A stretch of DNA of 64,000 nucleotides from Bin94 sp965205005 (GCA_965205005.1 OZ242028.1:4030001-4094000); one strand, 5' to 3'; shown: positions 8,717-17,675, numbered from the stretch's first letter. Notes: a model not told the origin generated them from the sequence alone. Numbers and translations: made by a program.

Positions 8717-10129
8717 ACCATTCGCGTAACGCACCCACAAGCCTGGTCTTACGGGGACGTACAGAAGGTCATACGGAAGCTCGTCAGAACGCTCCGCAAA
8801 GAGCGGAACACCGCCCCGCCATCCGACCTGCACGATATCCCCGCAGTCAGCCGGCCCCGGCGCACCGCGCTGCCGGTAGCTGCGTCCGGAGAAGTTGATG
8901 GCCTCGCCCCGGCCGAACCAGTCGCGTCCTTCCGCGTAGCTGCCTGCGAGCACCACCGCCGGCCCCAGTTCCCGCAGCGATACGCGATCCGGCCCGACCA
9001 GGGTGTCCCCGGCCTCCGTGAGGAAGACCTGCGCGCCCTCGCCCGTCGCCAGACACATCGTTGCCGGTGTCCCGGCGGGACGGGACGACTCGATTGCGTG
9101 AGCGACGATGACCGTGTCAGGGGGCGGAGCCGGAAGCGTGATCGTATCGGCCGGGGCATGCGACCGTCGGCGGCACAGGCCGAGAGCATCGGCGCAGACG
9201 GCGATCGAGCCCGCGACGCCGAACTTCCTCGACCGGAAGGCGGTTGATCCGTCGTGGTTCATCCCGAGCGCGAACGCGCCGACCTGTGCTCCGCCGAAGT
9301 CGAACCGTACGCCGGCGTTGGCGTCGAAGCCGTTGAATTCCGCCATCATGCTCATGCCGGCCGCGGCCCCGAGACTCACGCGAATCGCCGATCCGGCGAA
9401 CAGTCCGCCGCTGGACCCGTCGTTGTAGAAGTCGAGGTCCCCTCCCGCCGAAAAGATGCCGCCACCCCAGCCGGCGCTCAGGGTCATGTCGTACGCGAAG
9501 GGCACGCCGTCAAGCCCGGGGAGCACCGCCGTCGCCACGACGTACGGGCTGAGGTTGCCGCGGAACTCCCGCACGCCCGGGGGGTTGCGAACCACCCGCG
9601 CGTCCGGGTAGCCGAGCCGGTTGGGCTGGGGTCCGCCGCGGCCGTCGCCGCCGAAGGACGGCGACGTGACAAAGCGCGCCCCGACCGCGAGATGGAGGCG
9701 GTCGAGGGAGCCCGGCAACAGAGACAGGCGACCGAATCCTCCGACAATCCTCCCGCCGTCGCGAGCGTCCCCAAGGTGCTGGAGCGTTGCCCCCGCCTCC
9801 AGCCGTTCGAAGAGCCCGATGGCCACCGAACCGTCGGACAGCCACCGTCCGCCCCTGTCCCGCCCATCCCGGTCCCCGCCGGATCGCGCGGATCCACCCG
9901 TCCGGTGCCAGGGTAGCCGGAAGCCGGAGTAGCTCGCCGTGACTGTCAGGTGCGGCAGTACCGTCGCGACGGGGATATCGACCAGCCCGGACCCGTAGCG
10001 AAGCGTCGCCGACACGTCTCTCGGCTGTGCCGCCGCCGGCCGCACGAGCACGGCCAGCGCGACGACGGCCGCGATGCAGGCGCGGCGGGCGTCACGGAAG
10101 GATTTGGACCGGACGCTATCCGTCGACAC
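8708..10129 (-). CDS. Exported protein, possible outer-membrane beta-barrel, unknown function
   Basis: 473 residues with a clear N-terminal signal peptide (ACIAAVVALAVLVRPAAAQ). The following 280 residues alternate polar and hydrophobic positions, with many Gly and aromatic residues (LTVTASYSGFRLPW, YDMTLSAGWGGGIFSAGGDL, AGVRFDFGGAQVGAFALGM), as in outer-membrane barrels. A Pro-rich linker (TITLPAPPPDTVIV) leads to a 120-residue C-terminal domain with four or so Trp and the end WVRYANGSR. I do not recognise the family. It begins with GTG inside the ccmD 3' end (14-bp overlap), so it is the last gene of the ccm operon. It may be unrelated to heme, and its 3' end overlaps the convergent glycosyltransferase. 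Confidence 0.75.
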   Translation of the reverse strand: MSTDSVRSKSFRDARRACIAAVVALAVLVRPAAAQPRDVSATLRYGSGLVDIPVATVLPHLTVTASYSGFRLPWHRTGGSARSGGDRDGRDRGGRWLSDGSVAIGLFERLEAGATLQHLGDARDGGRIVGGFGRLSLLPGSLDRLHLAVGARFVTSPSFGGDGRGGPQPNRLGYPDARVVRNPPGVREFRGNLSPYVVATAVLPGLDGVPFAYDMTLSAGWGGGIFSAGGDLDFYNDGSSGGLFAGSAIRVSLGAAAGMSMMAEFNGFDANAGVRFDFGGAQVGAFALGMNHDGSTAFRSRKFGVAGSIAVCADALGLCRRRSHAPADTITLPAPPPDTVIVAHAIESSRPAGTPATMCLATGEGAQVFLTEAGDTLVGPDRVSLRELGPAVVLAGSYAEGRDWFGRGEAINFSGRSYRQRGAPGPADCGDIVQVGWRGGVPLFAERSDELPYDLLYVPVRPGLWVRYANGSR

Positions 10130-10259
10130 GGTCCGCGGCGTCCCCCGGCTCGCCCGCCGCCAGCCGCTTCATACCCCGGGAGATCTTCCAGACCCAGAAC
10201 GCGATCAGGATCCACGCGATTCCGTAGGCCAGAAGGATGTGGACGTAGGGGCGCATCAT
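10116..10259 (-). CDS. ccmD: CcmD-like small membrane protein
   Basis: A 47-residue protein beginning MMRPYVHILLAYGIAWILIA, followed by FWVWKISRG and a polar tail ending AADRVDG. One transmembrane helix followed by a basic cytoplasmic stretch is the CcmD pattern. CcmD holds the CcmA2BC transporter and the heme chaperone CcmE together during release of holo-CcmE. GGAGGTG lies 6 nt before the ATG at 10259. It overlaps the ccmC stop by 4 nt and the next gene by 14 nt. It is short enough to be missed by gene finders. The position directly after ccmC makes the call convincing. Confidence 0.85.
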   Translation of the reverse strand: MMRPYVHILLAYGIAWILIAFWVWKISRGMKRLAAGEPGDAADRVDG

Positions 10260-10960
10260 GCAACACCTCCAGCGGGCGCAGCTTTTCCTACCGCCAGCGT
10301 GCGCCTGCTCACGAGTTCAACCGAGTACCTGAGTGCAAACAGGCCGAGAAACAGCATCGTGAAGCCGGCCAGGGAGACGAGCAGGGTCGCAAGCATGTCC
10401 GGGTGCAGCGTGGGCCCCTCGGGCTTGATTACGACCGGGCCCGGGTGCAGCGACCTGAACCACGACACGCTCACGTGGATCAACGGGATGTTCAGCGAGC
10501 CCACGATCGCAACGACCGCCGCGAAGCGCTTTCCGCGTCGCGGGTCGGCCACGGAGCCCCTGATCAGGAAGTACCCCAGGTAGGTGAACCACAGCAGCAG
10601 CGTGAGTGTCAGCCGCGGCTCCCACGTCCAGTAGGTGCCCCAGGCAACGCGGCCCCACAGGGGTCCCGAGGTGAGCATGATGGCGCCGAAGATCAGACCG
10701 CCCTCGCCTGCGGCCACCGCGGCGGCGTCGGCCCGCTCGTCGTGCAGCCAGAGATACGCGGCGCTCGCGAGCGCCACGATGCCGAACGCCAGGAACGTCG
10801 TCCACGCGGCCGGCACATGCACATAGAAAATCCGCTGGATCACCCCCTGGGCCGCTTCCGTCGGGACCCAGAACGCGACCATCCAATGCATCAGCAGAAT
10901 GGCGGCGACCCCCGCCCACACGAGCACCAGGCCCGCAGTCCGCACCCTTGTCGACTCCAT
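10256..10960 (-). CDS. ccmC: Heme exporter protein CcmC
   Basis: Inner-membrane protein (234 residues, six helices) of system I cytochrome c maturation; it binds heme and loads it onto CcmE. The periplasmic tryptophan-rich motif WGTYWTWEPRLT is present (family form WGTxWxWDxRLT), as are histidines in RIFYVHVPAAW and IPLIHVSVSWFRSLH. ATG 10960 is chosen because AGGA lies 10 nt upstream; TTG 10966 is also possible. It lies 12 nt after ccmB and overlaps ccmD. Confidence 0.95.
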   Translation of the reverse strand: MESTRVRTAGLVLVWAGVAAILLMHWMVAFWVPTEAAQGVIQRIFYVHVPAAWTTFLAFGIVALASAAYLWLHDERADAAAVAAGEGGLIFGAIMLTSGPLWGRVAWGTYWTWEPRLTLTLLLWFTYLGYFLIRGSVADPRRGKRFAAVVAIVGSLNIPLIHVSVSWFRSLHPGPVVIKPEGPTLHPDMLATLLVSLAGFTMLFLGLFALRYSVELVSRRTLAVGKAAPAGGVA

Positions 10961-10972
10961 ATTCAAGAGATC

Positions 10973-11650
10973 CTATTCGTCGGTAACGTGTTGGAAAAGG
11001 GCGGCGCCGACCGCGACCGATCCGATCGCGAACGCCCACAGGAGGCGTACGAGGCCCGAAACCTGGTCCCAGGGCAGCCCCATGAAAACCCGTGCCGAGG
11101 CCGTGGCGCCGAAGAACACCACGGGAACGAGCAGCGGGAAGGTCAGCAGCGGCAGCAGCGAATCCCCAAGCGAGCTGTGCCGCGACATGCGTCCGAAGAA
11201 CGTCCCGGTCGCGGCCAGGCCGATGGTTCCGGGCAGGAAGATCGCGGCGTGCGCCGCCAGCGAACCGGAGACGCGCGCGCCGAGGAAGCTCGTGAGCACG
11301 ACGAACGACAGCGCCGTGATCAGCCAGGTCAGGGCGAGGTTCGCCACGGTCTTGCCGAGAAAGACGGCCGGCCTGGAGACCGGCGTCAGGAGCAGGTGGC
11401 GGAAGGCGCCATCCGCTTCCTCGGCGTCGAAGATCCGTCCGGTCCCGGCCGTCGACGCGAACAGGATCGTAAGCCACGTGAGGGGTGCGACGACCGCTCG
11501 GCCGGCCACCTGACTCCTGTCCAGCGCGAATCCGAAGAGAAATCCGGCGAGGACCACGAACCCGACCATCGCCAGCAGCCTGCCCCCGGACCGGAACTCG
11601 ACGCTGAGGTCCTTGCGCGCGATCAGCCACGTCCAGCGCAGCGCGCTCAT
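10973..11650 (-). CDS. ccmB: Heme exporter protein CcmB
   Basis: Membrane subunit (225 residues, about six helices) of the CcmAB ABC transporter, which uses ATP to free holo-CcmE from CcmC. Family features include the N-terminal WLIARKDLSVEFRSG and the conserved GTGRIFDAEEADGAFRHLLL stretch. The chosen ATG at 11650 overlaps the ccmA stop as ATGA; an upstream extension in the same frame reads as antisense-like Arg/Pro sequence and is rejected. It is followed by ccmC. Confidence 0.94.
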   Translation of the reverse strand: MSALRWTWLIARKDLSVEFRSGGRLLAMVGFVVLAGFLFGFALDRSQVAGRAVVAPLTWLTILFASTAGTGRIFDAEEADGAFRHLLLTPVSRPAVFLGKTVANLALTWLITALSFVVLTSFLGARVSGSLAAHAAIFLPGTIGLAATGTFFGRMSRHSSLGDSLLPLLTFPLLVPVVFFGATASARVFMGLPWDQVSGLVRLLWAFAIGSVAVGAALFQHVTDE

Positions 11651-12357
11651 GACGGACCTGGAGGCGCGGTGGTGAAGTGCTTCAGGAGTTCCGCGGCCCC
11701 ATCCTCCACGGCCTCGCCGTCGAATGCCACCCGGCCGCGGCGGATCACCACGACGCGGTCCGCCAGCCGCAGCCCCCGGCGCAGATCGTGTGTCACGAGG
11801 ACGACAACCGCTCCCGTCGCACGGCGCGCCAGCAGAATATGCTCCAGACCGGCCGCACCCGCCGGATCCAGTCCGGCAAAGGGCTCGTCGAGGAAGAGGA
11901 TTTCGGGGTCGTGGAGAAGCGACCTCGCCAGCGCAACCCTCTGGCGCTGGCCGCGCGAGAGCGTCTCGACGCGCCACCCGGCCAACCTTGCGGCGCCCAC
12001 CGCTTCGAGAGCCGCAGCCAGGTCGCCGCGTCCGTTTCCGCCGACGCCGTGCATGGCGGCGAAGAACCTGAGATTCTCCTTGACCGTCAGCTTCTCGTAG
12101 AGGCCGGTGCGGTGGGAGACCAGCCCCACCCTGGCCCGCCAGGCGGGGTCCTTGCCGGACACCACCGACCCGTTGGCCCTCACCTCGCCGCGGTCCGGCG
12201 CCCGCTCACCGCTCAGCACCTTGAGCAACGTCGTCTTCCCCGCCCCGTTGGGCCCCACGATGGCCAGGATCTCCCGGCCGGAAGCGTGCAGGTCCACGCC
12301 GGCAAGCGCACGCACGGGACCGTAGTTGCAGACGATGCCGCGCCCTTCGAGGGTCAA
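11647..12357 (-). CDS. ccmA: Heme exporter ATP-binding protein CcmA
   Basis: ABC ATPase (236 residues) that drives the CcmAB complex. Walker A GPNGAGKTTLLK, signature LSRGQRQRVALARSLL (an LSRGQ form), Walker B ILFLDEPFAGLDP and the switch histidine in VLVTHD are all visible. The best start is TTG 12357, which overlaps the stop of the preceding zinc-ribbon gene as TTGA and has GGAG about 8 nt upstream; a longer frame upstream gives Arg-rich non-homologous sequence. It is coupled at both ends within the ccm operon. Confidence 0.94.
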   Translation of the reverse strand: MTLEGRGIVCNYGPVRALAGVDLHASGREILAIVGPNGAGKTTLLKVLSGERAPDRGEVRANGSVVSGKDPAWRARVGLVSHRTGLYEKLTVKENLRFFAAMHGVGGNGRGDLAAALEAVGAARLAGWRVETLSRGQRQRVALARSLLHDPEILFLDEPFAGLDPAGAAGLEHILLARRATGAVVVLVTHDLRRGLRLADRVVVIRRGRVAFDGEAVEDGAAELLKHFTTAPPGPS

Positions 12358-12830
12358 GGACCATCTCCGGCGGAGGAGCCCGCCACCTTCCCGGACCCGG
12401 TGGCCAACAGCTCGCCGCAGCGCCCGCAGTACCTCGCGCCGATGGGGTTCAGGTGCCCGCACGACGCGCACTGCATTCCCCGGCGGATCGCTTCGCGGAT
12501 CCCGGCGATCTCGTCTTCCAGCTGTCGTGACGCCCGCATTGCTTCGGTCTCCCGGCGTGCGCCCGATTCCTCGTCCGGTCCGAGGTGAGTGAGCGCCTCC
12601 CGCGACAGTTCCAGCTTCAGGGCTTCGTAGTCGTCCCCGTCGAGCTTCCCCGTGGCACGGTCGTACTCGAGATCCCTGAGCGCCGTCAGCGCGACCAGGC
12701 GGCGGGCGGCGGCCTCGTCGAAGTCGTCGTCCCCGTGGAACACCGCCGCGCTCCTGCCGGAGAACACGGGTTCGAGGACGAAGAGCGCCACACCGGCGGC
12801 GAGGAGCACTCCGCCGATCAGGGCCATCAC
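12354..12830 (-). CDS. CcmI-like membrane protein with a C-terminal zinc ribbon
   Basis: 158 residues. An N-terminal hydrophobic segment (about 2-20, LIGGVLLAAGVALFVLEPVF) is followed by a cytoplasmic helical part containing LRDLEYDRATGKLDGDDYE. This resembles the segment after the first helices of CcmI. The C-terminal zinc ribbon has two C-x2-C knuckles (CASCGHLNPIGARYCGRCG). CcmI proper has a large periplasmic TPR domain that is absent here. The place between ccmF and ccmA suggests an accessory role in cytochrome c maturation; this is inference. ATG 12830 or 12827 are equivalent starts. Its stop overlaps the ccmA start. Confidence 0.8.
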   Translation of the reverse strand: MMALIGGVLLAAGVALFVLEPVFSGRSAAVFHGDDDFDEAAARRLVALTALRDLEYDRATGKLDGDDYEALKLELSREALTHLGPDEESGARRETEAMRASRQLEDEIAGIREAIRRGMQCASCGHLNPIGARYCGRCGELLATGSGKVAGSSAGDGP

Positions 12831-12852
12831 GGCGCGTTCGCCATGTTGGGAC

Positions 12853-14901
12853 TCAGCCGGTGGCCGGCGCCGGGATGGGTCCCGGGCGCGAGCGGCGGCG
12901 CACCGATACGGGAGCGGCGACCCGTGCGGCCGGCCACATTCCGATGAGGGCGCCGATCGTGACGATCAGCCCCCCGTACCAGATCCAGGGCACCAGCGGC
13001 AGGGCCTTGGCCTCGAAGGTGACGCGCTCGCTGCCGCTCTCCAGGTCCACCTCCTTGGGGATCACGTACATGTCCTCGAATGCCGTGCTCGTGATCCCCA
13101 CTTCCGTGGACTGTGACTCCATGACCGGATAGAAGCGCCGTTCCGGCCGCAGGATGCCGACCCGCTCTCCGTCCCGGTACACGGTCAGCAGTGCGGTCCA
13201 GCGCCAATCGTTCTCCCGCTCGCCCTCGGCCACCCGCGGCCGCGAGTGCGACAGGCTCTCGTAGACCAGGCGGTACTCGGTGCCCAGGGCCGAGCGAACG
13301 TTCATCGCCTCGCCCGGCGCAAGTTCCTGCTCGACCCGGATGTCGAACGCGGCCCCGGCCAGCCCTGTAAAGACGATGACGACTCCGGCGTGGACGATAT
13401 AGCCGCCCCACCTCCTCCGGTTTCGCCGCACCAGGCTCCGCAACGCGTGCAGCACGCCCTCGCCGGCGATCCGGGCCCGGGCCCGCGTGCCCTTCCAGAA
13501 CTCGGTGACCACGATCGTCATCACGAACGCCGCGATCGTGAAGGTCGTCACCGCCATGGCGTGCCGTACCCCCACCACGGCGAGCGCACCGCACGTCCCC
13601 GCCGCCACGACCACCGGCACGGTGAAGTTCTTGCGGAGGTTCCGCTTCGAGGCGCGCCGCCACGCGATCACCGGCCCGATCCCCATCAATGCCAGCAGGA
13701 TCAACCCGATCGGGATGTTCACGCTGTTGAAATAGGGAGGCCCGACGTTGCGCGTCTCACCGAAGAATCCCTCGGTGATCAGTGGGAACAGCGTCCCCCA
13801 CGCAACGGCGAATGTGACGCCCACCAGCAGGAGGTTGTTGAACAGAAAGGCGGATTCGCGGGACAGGAACGACTGGATCTGGTTCTCGGACCTGAGCGAA
13901 GGGAGCCGGTACACGATGAGCACGGCCGAAAACGCGGCCAGTCCGCCCATGAAGCCGAGGAAGATGTACGCGATGCGCAGGTTCTCGGCGAAGCTGTGCA
14001 CCGATTCGATGAGCCCGGAGCGGGTGAGGAAGGTCGCGAAGATCGTCAGCAGGAACGTGATCACCACCAGTGCCATGTTCCAGACCTTCAGCATCCCGCG
14101 GTTTTCCTGGATCTGGATCGAGTGAAGAAACGCCGTGGCCGTGAGCCAGGGGAGCAGGGACGCGTTCTCCACCGGATCCCAGAACCAGTATCCGCCCCAC
14201 CCCAGTTCCACGTAGGCCCAGCGCATCCCGAAGATGATCCCGTTGGTCAGGAAGAACCAGCTGAGCAGGATCCAGCGGCGTGTGACGGCGATCCACCGTG
14301 AATCGAGCCGGTTCGTGAGCAGCGCCGAAACCGCAAAGGCGAAGGGGACCGCGAAGGCGGTGAACCCCAGGTACAGCGTGGGCGGATGAATGGTCATCCA
14401 GGCGTTCTGGAGCTGCGGATTCAGCCCGCGGCCGTTGACGGGGGTGAACCCCATGCGCTCGAACGGGTTCACGTCCGCGAACAGCAGCACGACCAGGAGA
14501 AACGACAGCAGGCCGAGAAGGGTCCCGCTCACATACGGCATGAATTCCCGGTTGCGCCGGCGGTTGGCAAAGACGGCGATCGACGAGAAGACCGACAGCA
14601 GCAGCGTCCAGAAGACCAGCGAGCCCCGCTGCCCCGCCCACAGCCCGGCCACCTTGAAGTAGGTGTCCAGCTCGCGGTTCGAGTAGTTCGCCACGTAGCG
14701 GTACTCGTACTGGTTGCCGAGAAAGGCCGCGATGATGCCTGCCGAAACCACGGCAAGCAGGAGCGTGAGCATGTAGACCGTGCGCTCTCCGCTCAGGACC
14801 AGGTCGCTGCGGCGGAACCTCCCGCCCACAAACGAAACCACGGTGCCCCACAGGGCAATGGGAAGAGCGATCCAGAGGGCGACCTCGCCCAGGATCGTCA
14901 C
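12853..14901 (-). CDS. ccmF: Cytochrome c heme lyase subunit CcmF
   Basis: Polytopic membrane protein (682 residues, about 14 helices) of the heme handling family; it takes heme from CcmE and attaches it to apocytochrome c. The periplasmic WWD domain reads WGGYWFWDPVENASLLPW, and conserved histidines appear in IHPPTLYLGF and near SLVRRNRRRWGGYIVHAG. GTG 14901 overlaps the ccmE stop as GTGA with GAGGAGGAG upstream, so I prefer it to the longer frame that starts at 14943. It is somewhat longer than Escherichia coli CcmF. A 22-nt gap separates it from the zinc-ribbon gene. Confidence 0.95.
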   Translation of the reverse strand: MTILGEVALWIALPIALWGTVVSFVGGRFRRSDLVLSGERTVYMLTLLLAVVSAGIIAAFLGNQYEYRYVANYSNRELDTYFKVAGLWAGQRGSLVFWTLLLSVFSSIAVFANRRRNREFMPYVSGTLLGLLSFLLVVLLFADVNPFERMGFTPVNGRGLNPQLQNAWMTIHPPTLYLGFTAFAVPFAFAVSALLTNRLDSRWIAVTRRWILLSWFFLTNGIIFGMRWAYVELGWGGYWFWDPVENASLLPWLTATAFLHSIQIQENRGMLKVWNMALVVITFLLTIFATFLTRSGLIESVHSFAENLRIAYIFLGFMGGLAAFSAVLIVYRLPSLRSENQIQSFLSRESAFLFNNLLLVGVTFAVAWGTLFPLITEGFFGETRNVGPPYFNSVNIPIGLILLALMGIGPVIAWRRASKRNLRKNFTVPVVVAAGTCGALAVVGVRHAMAVTTFTIAAFVMTIVVTEFWKGTRARARIAGEGVLHALRSLVRRNRRRWGGYIVHAGVVIVFTGLAGAAFDIRVEQELAPGEAMNVRSALGTEYRLVYESLSHSRPRVAEGERENDWRWTALLTVYRDGERVGILRPERRFYPVMESQSTEVGITSTAFEDMYVIPKEVDLESGSERVTFEAKALPLVPWIWYGGLIVTIGALIGMWPAARVAAPVSVRRRSRPGPIPAPATG

Positions 14902-15320
14902 GCCGCCAGCTCCTCCTCGGCGGCTTCGAACCGGCTCCCGCACTTGGTCAGGACCGTGTGCGCCCGGAAGATGCCGTCGGCGCCGTAGACGCCTTCGACC
15001 ACCACTTCGGCCTTGTCGTTGAAGGTGTCCGGGAGGATATCGCCGTAACGGACCGCGAAGCTCACCTCCGGATCCTCCAGGTCCGAGACCAGGAATTCAT
15101 GCGTGCCGGCGCCGCTTCGCCTGCGGGCCCAGGATCCCTCGACAACCCGTCCGCCCACCTTGACGCCGATCTCGTGGAAGGTGGGTTCACTCTCGACGCG
15201 CTCCAGGAGTTCGCCGGGCGTGAGGTAGTAGACCATGCTGTCGCTGATTCCCGTCCACATCAGCCAAGCCACCATTGCCGCCACGCCGACCAGCCCGACG
15301 ACAAACCGTCCATTCTTCAT
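14898..15320 (-). CDS. ccmE: Cytochrome c maturation heme chaperone CcmE, cysteine variant
   Basis: Membrane-anchored periplasmic heme chaperone (140 residues): an N-terminal helix (about 5-24), then an OB-fold beta-barrel. In classical CcmE a histidine in H-x3-Y binds heme covalently. Here the aligned site reads LTKCGSRFEA, so C127 replaces the histidine and F131 replaces the tyrosine. Cys-x3-Tyr variants are known from system I* organisms, which lack CcmH. The Phe is a further departure. The gene is the first of the ccm operon. GGAG lies 11 nt before the ATG at 15320, and I see no clear -35/-10 pair in the 174-bp gap upstream. Confidence 0.93.
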   Translation of the reverse strand: MKNGRFVVGLVGVAAMVAWLMWTGISDSMVYYLTPGELLERVESEPTFHEIGVKVGGRVVEGSWARRRSGAGTHEFLVSDLEDPEVSFAVRYGDILPDTFNDKAEVVVEGVYGADGIFRAHTVLTKCGSRFEAAEEELAA

Positions 15321-15475
15321 ATCGATTCCGCTCCATCCCCAAACCGGGGTGACCTCCGCGCGGTGGACCGTCGCCCGACCGCGACCGGTGCCTTCAATCT
15401 ACGCATGGCAATGCCCTGCCCGAAATCCCCACACCGTCGTGCCCGGCCCTCGTGTACCCGGCAAACGTCCGCGCA

Positions 15476-15496
15476 GACAGGGTGCCAGCCCCTGTC
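15476..15496 (-). terminator. Hairpin at the glpK stop codon
   Basis: A perfect 7-bp inverted repeat, GACAGGG/CCCTGTC, with a 7-nt loop sits on the glpK stop codon (15497-15495). It has no T-run after it, so it is at best a Rho-assisted or mRNA-end-protecting stem separating glpK from the ccm operon. Confidence 0.3.
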
Positions 15497-16988
15497 AGCG
15501 GTCCGCATCCAGCGTCGCCAGATTGCCGCGCACCGCCCGTTCCCACCCGGCGATCAGTGCCTCGCGCCCGCTGCTGCCGAGCCGCGGGGCGAAGGCGGTT
15601 CCTGCGCTGAATGCCGTTGCGAAGTCCTCCGCATCCGTCCACAACCCCACCGCCAGCCCCGCCAATCCGGCGGCGCCGAGCGCGGTCGTCTCCACCATGT
15701 CGGGCCGACGGACCGGAACGCCCAGGATGTCGGCGACAAACCCCATCAGCCAGTCGTTCCTGGCGGCCCCCCCGTCCACCCGCAGCGCCCTGGCCCGGAT
15801 GCCGGCGTCGCGCTCCATGGCGACTACGATGTCGCGCGTGCCGTACGCCATCGCCTCGAGCGCCGCCCGGACCAGGTGCGCGCGCGTGGTACCGCGCGTC
15901 AGCCCCGTGATCGAGCCGCGGGCGTCGGGACGCCAGTGCGGCGCCCCCAGTCCGACGAACGCGGGGACGAGGTAGACGCCGTCGTTGCCGCCGAGCGACC
16001 GGGCCATGGCCTCGCTGGCTGCCGCGTCGTCCAGCAGCCCCAGGCCGTCCCGCAGCCACTGGATCGCGGCGCCCGCGACGAAGATCGACCCCTCCAGCGC
16101 GTAGGCCCGGCCACCGCTCGCGTCGCAGGCGACCGTCGTCAGGAGTCCGTGGCCGGAAGACACCCGCCGCTCGCCCGTGTTCAGCAGAAGGAATGCCCCG
16201 GTCCCGTAGGTGCACTTGCCGAGTCCCGCCTCCCAGCATCCCTGGCCGTACAGCGCCGCCTGCTGATCGCCCGCCACACCACCGATCGGCGCCTCCACCC
16301 CCAATGCGGCTCCGCTGGCGACCCCGAAGTCTCCCGAACTCGGGCGAACCTCCGGGAGAACACGCCGGGGCACGCCCATGAGGCCGAGGAGTTCCTCGTT
16401 CCAGTCGCCTTCGCCGATATCGAACAGCAGCGTGCGCGAGGCGTTCGTCGGGTCGGTGGCGTGCACGGCACCGCCCGTCATTCGCGCCACGAGCCAGGAG
16501 TCGATCGTGCCCGCGGCCAAGTCGCCCGCGCGGGCGCGCTTGGCAAGGTCGGGGTTGCGGTCGAATATCCAGCGCAGCTTGGTGCCCGAGAAATAGGGGT
16601 CCAGAAGCAGGCCGCTGCGTCGCCGGATCATCGCCTCGTGTCCCGCCTCCCTGAGATCGCGGCACAACGGGGCCGTGCGGCGGTCTTGCCAGACGATCGC
16701 CCGGTGCAGCGGCTTCAGGGTCTCCCGGTCCCACACGACCACGGTCTCGCGCTGGTTCGTCACGCCTACCGCAATCACCTCCGTTCGTGCCGCGGCCACC
16801 GCCTCCCTGGCCACGCGGGCCGTGACCCGCCAGATCTCTTCCGCATCGTGCTCCACCCACCCCGGTCGCGGAAAGTGCTGTGTGAACTCGGAGTACGCCC
16901 TGCCGGCGACCCTCCCGTCCGCCGTGATCACCAGGGCCGCAGATCCGGTGGTGCCCTGGTCCAGCGCGAGCACGCCGGCGCCGCTCAC
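15495..16988 (-). CDS. glpK: Glycerol kinase
   Basis: FGGY-family kinase that makes sn-glycerol 3-phosphate from glycerol and ATP. 497 residues is the usual length. The N-terminal phosphate-binding loop reads LALDQGTTGSAALV; the glycerol-site sequence NQRETVVVWDRETL and the later GGVAGDQQAALYGQGCW and KCTYGTGAFLLLNTG are all typical. The start GTG 16988 overlaps the maf stop (GTGA). No glpF or glpD is nearby, so regulation by glycerol cannot be judged from this window. Confidence 0.96.
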   Translation of the reverse strand: MSGAGVLALDQGTTGSAALVITADGRVAGRAYSEFTQHFPRPGWVEHDAEEIWRVTARVAREAVAAARTEVIAVGVTNQRETVVVWDRETLKPLHRAIVWQDRRTAPLCRDLREAGHEAMIRRRSGLLLDPYFSGTKLRWIFDRNPDLAKRARAGDLAAGTIDSWLVARMTGGAVHATDPTNASRTLLFDIGEGDWNEELLGLMGVPRRVLPEVRPSSGDFGVASGAALGVEAPIGGVAGDQQAALYGQGCWEAGLGKCTYGTGAFLLLNTGERRVSSGHGLLTTVACDASGGRAYALEGSIFVAGAAIQWLRDGLGLLDDAAASEAMARSLGGNDGVYLVPAFVGLGAPHWRPDARGSITGLTRGTTRAHLVRAALEAMAYGTRDIVVAMERDAGIRARALRVDGGAARNDWLMGFVADILGVPVRRPDMVETTALGAAGLAGLAVGLWTDAEDFATAFSAGTAFAPRLGSSGREALIAGWERAVRGNLATLDADR

Positions 16989-17626
16989 GACGCCCCGCCC
17001 GCCACAGGCGCCACCGGCACAAGCGTTGCCGGCGTTCCCGGCAGGTACTCGTAGCCGACCTCGCGCATGAGGCCCGCAAGGGCCGCCGCCGACAATCCCA
17101 TGACCGCGTAGTAGTCGCCCTCGATGCGCTCCACAAGCGCGGCGCCGCGTCCCTGGATGCCGTACGCCCCCGCCTTGTCGAGCGGCTCACCGGTCGCCAC
17201 GTAGGCATCGATCACTTCCCGGGTGAGGTCGCGGAAGCTCACCCGCGCGGCAACCACGTTCGACGCGACCCGGGCGCCGGCCGCCACGGCCAGCCCGCTG
17301 TACACGGTGTGGGTCCTGCCCGACAGCGACCACAGCATACTCGCCGCCTCGGCCGCGTCCCGCGGCTTCTCCAGCACGCGACCGTCGATCACGACGATCG
17401 TGTCGCCCCCGATCACCAGCGCGCCGGCGGGGGCCCCCGCGATGGCCGCCACCTTCGCCCGGGACAGGCGCTCCACGTAGCAGCGCGGCCTCTCGCCCCC
17501 GTTGCGCCGCTCCGCCACATCCGCCGGCATAACCGAAAAGCGGAGCCCCAGCATGCGGAGCACGTCGGCGCGCCTCGGCGACGCGGAAGCCAGCACGACG
17601 CCGGGCGTCCGGTCAGGCGTCATCAT
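16985..17626 (-). CDS. maf: Maf family nucleotide pyrophosphatase
   Basis: Hydrolyses non-canonical or modified nucleoside triphosphates (house-cleaning), or dTTP/UTP in some members. 213 residues, with the signature LASASPRRADVL at the N-terminus, E-R-L-S-R-A-K in the middle and GGDTIVV with the catalytic Asp. The region GAYGIQGRGAALVERIEGDYYAVMGL is the conserved C-terminal half. The C-terminal tail is somewhat long and Ala/Val/Pro-rich. It starts after a short CATCATCG-rich spacer from dtd and overlaps glpK by 4 nt. Confidence 0.93.
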   Translation of the reverse strand: MMTPDRTPGVVLASASPRRADVLRMLGLRFSVMPADVAERRNGGERPRCYVERLSRAKVAAIAGAPAGALVIGGDTIVVIDGRVLEKPRDAAEAASMLWSLSGRTHTVYSGLAVAAGARVASNVVAARVSFRDLTREVIDAYVATGEPLDKAGAYGIQGRGAALVERIEGDYYAVMGLSAAALAGLMREVGYEYLPGTPATLVPVAPVAGGAS

Positions 17627-17675
17627 GGCGTCGTCATCGTGTCATCATCGCTCATCATCGTCCATCAATGCCCCA

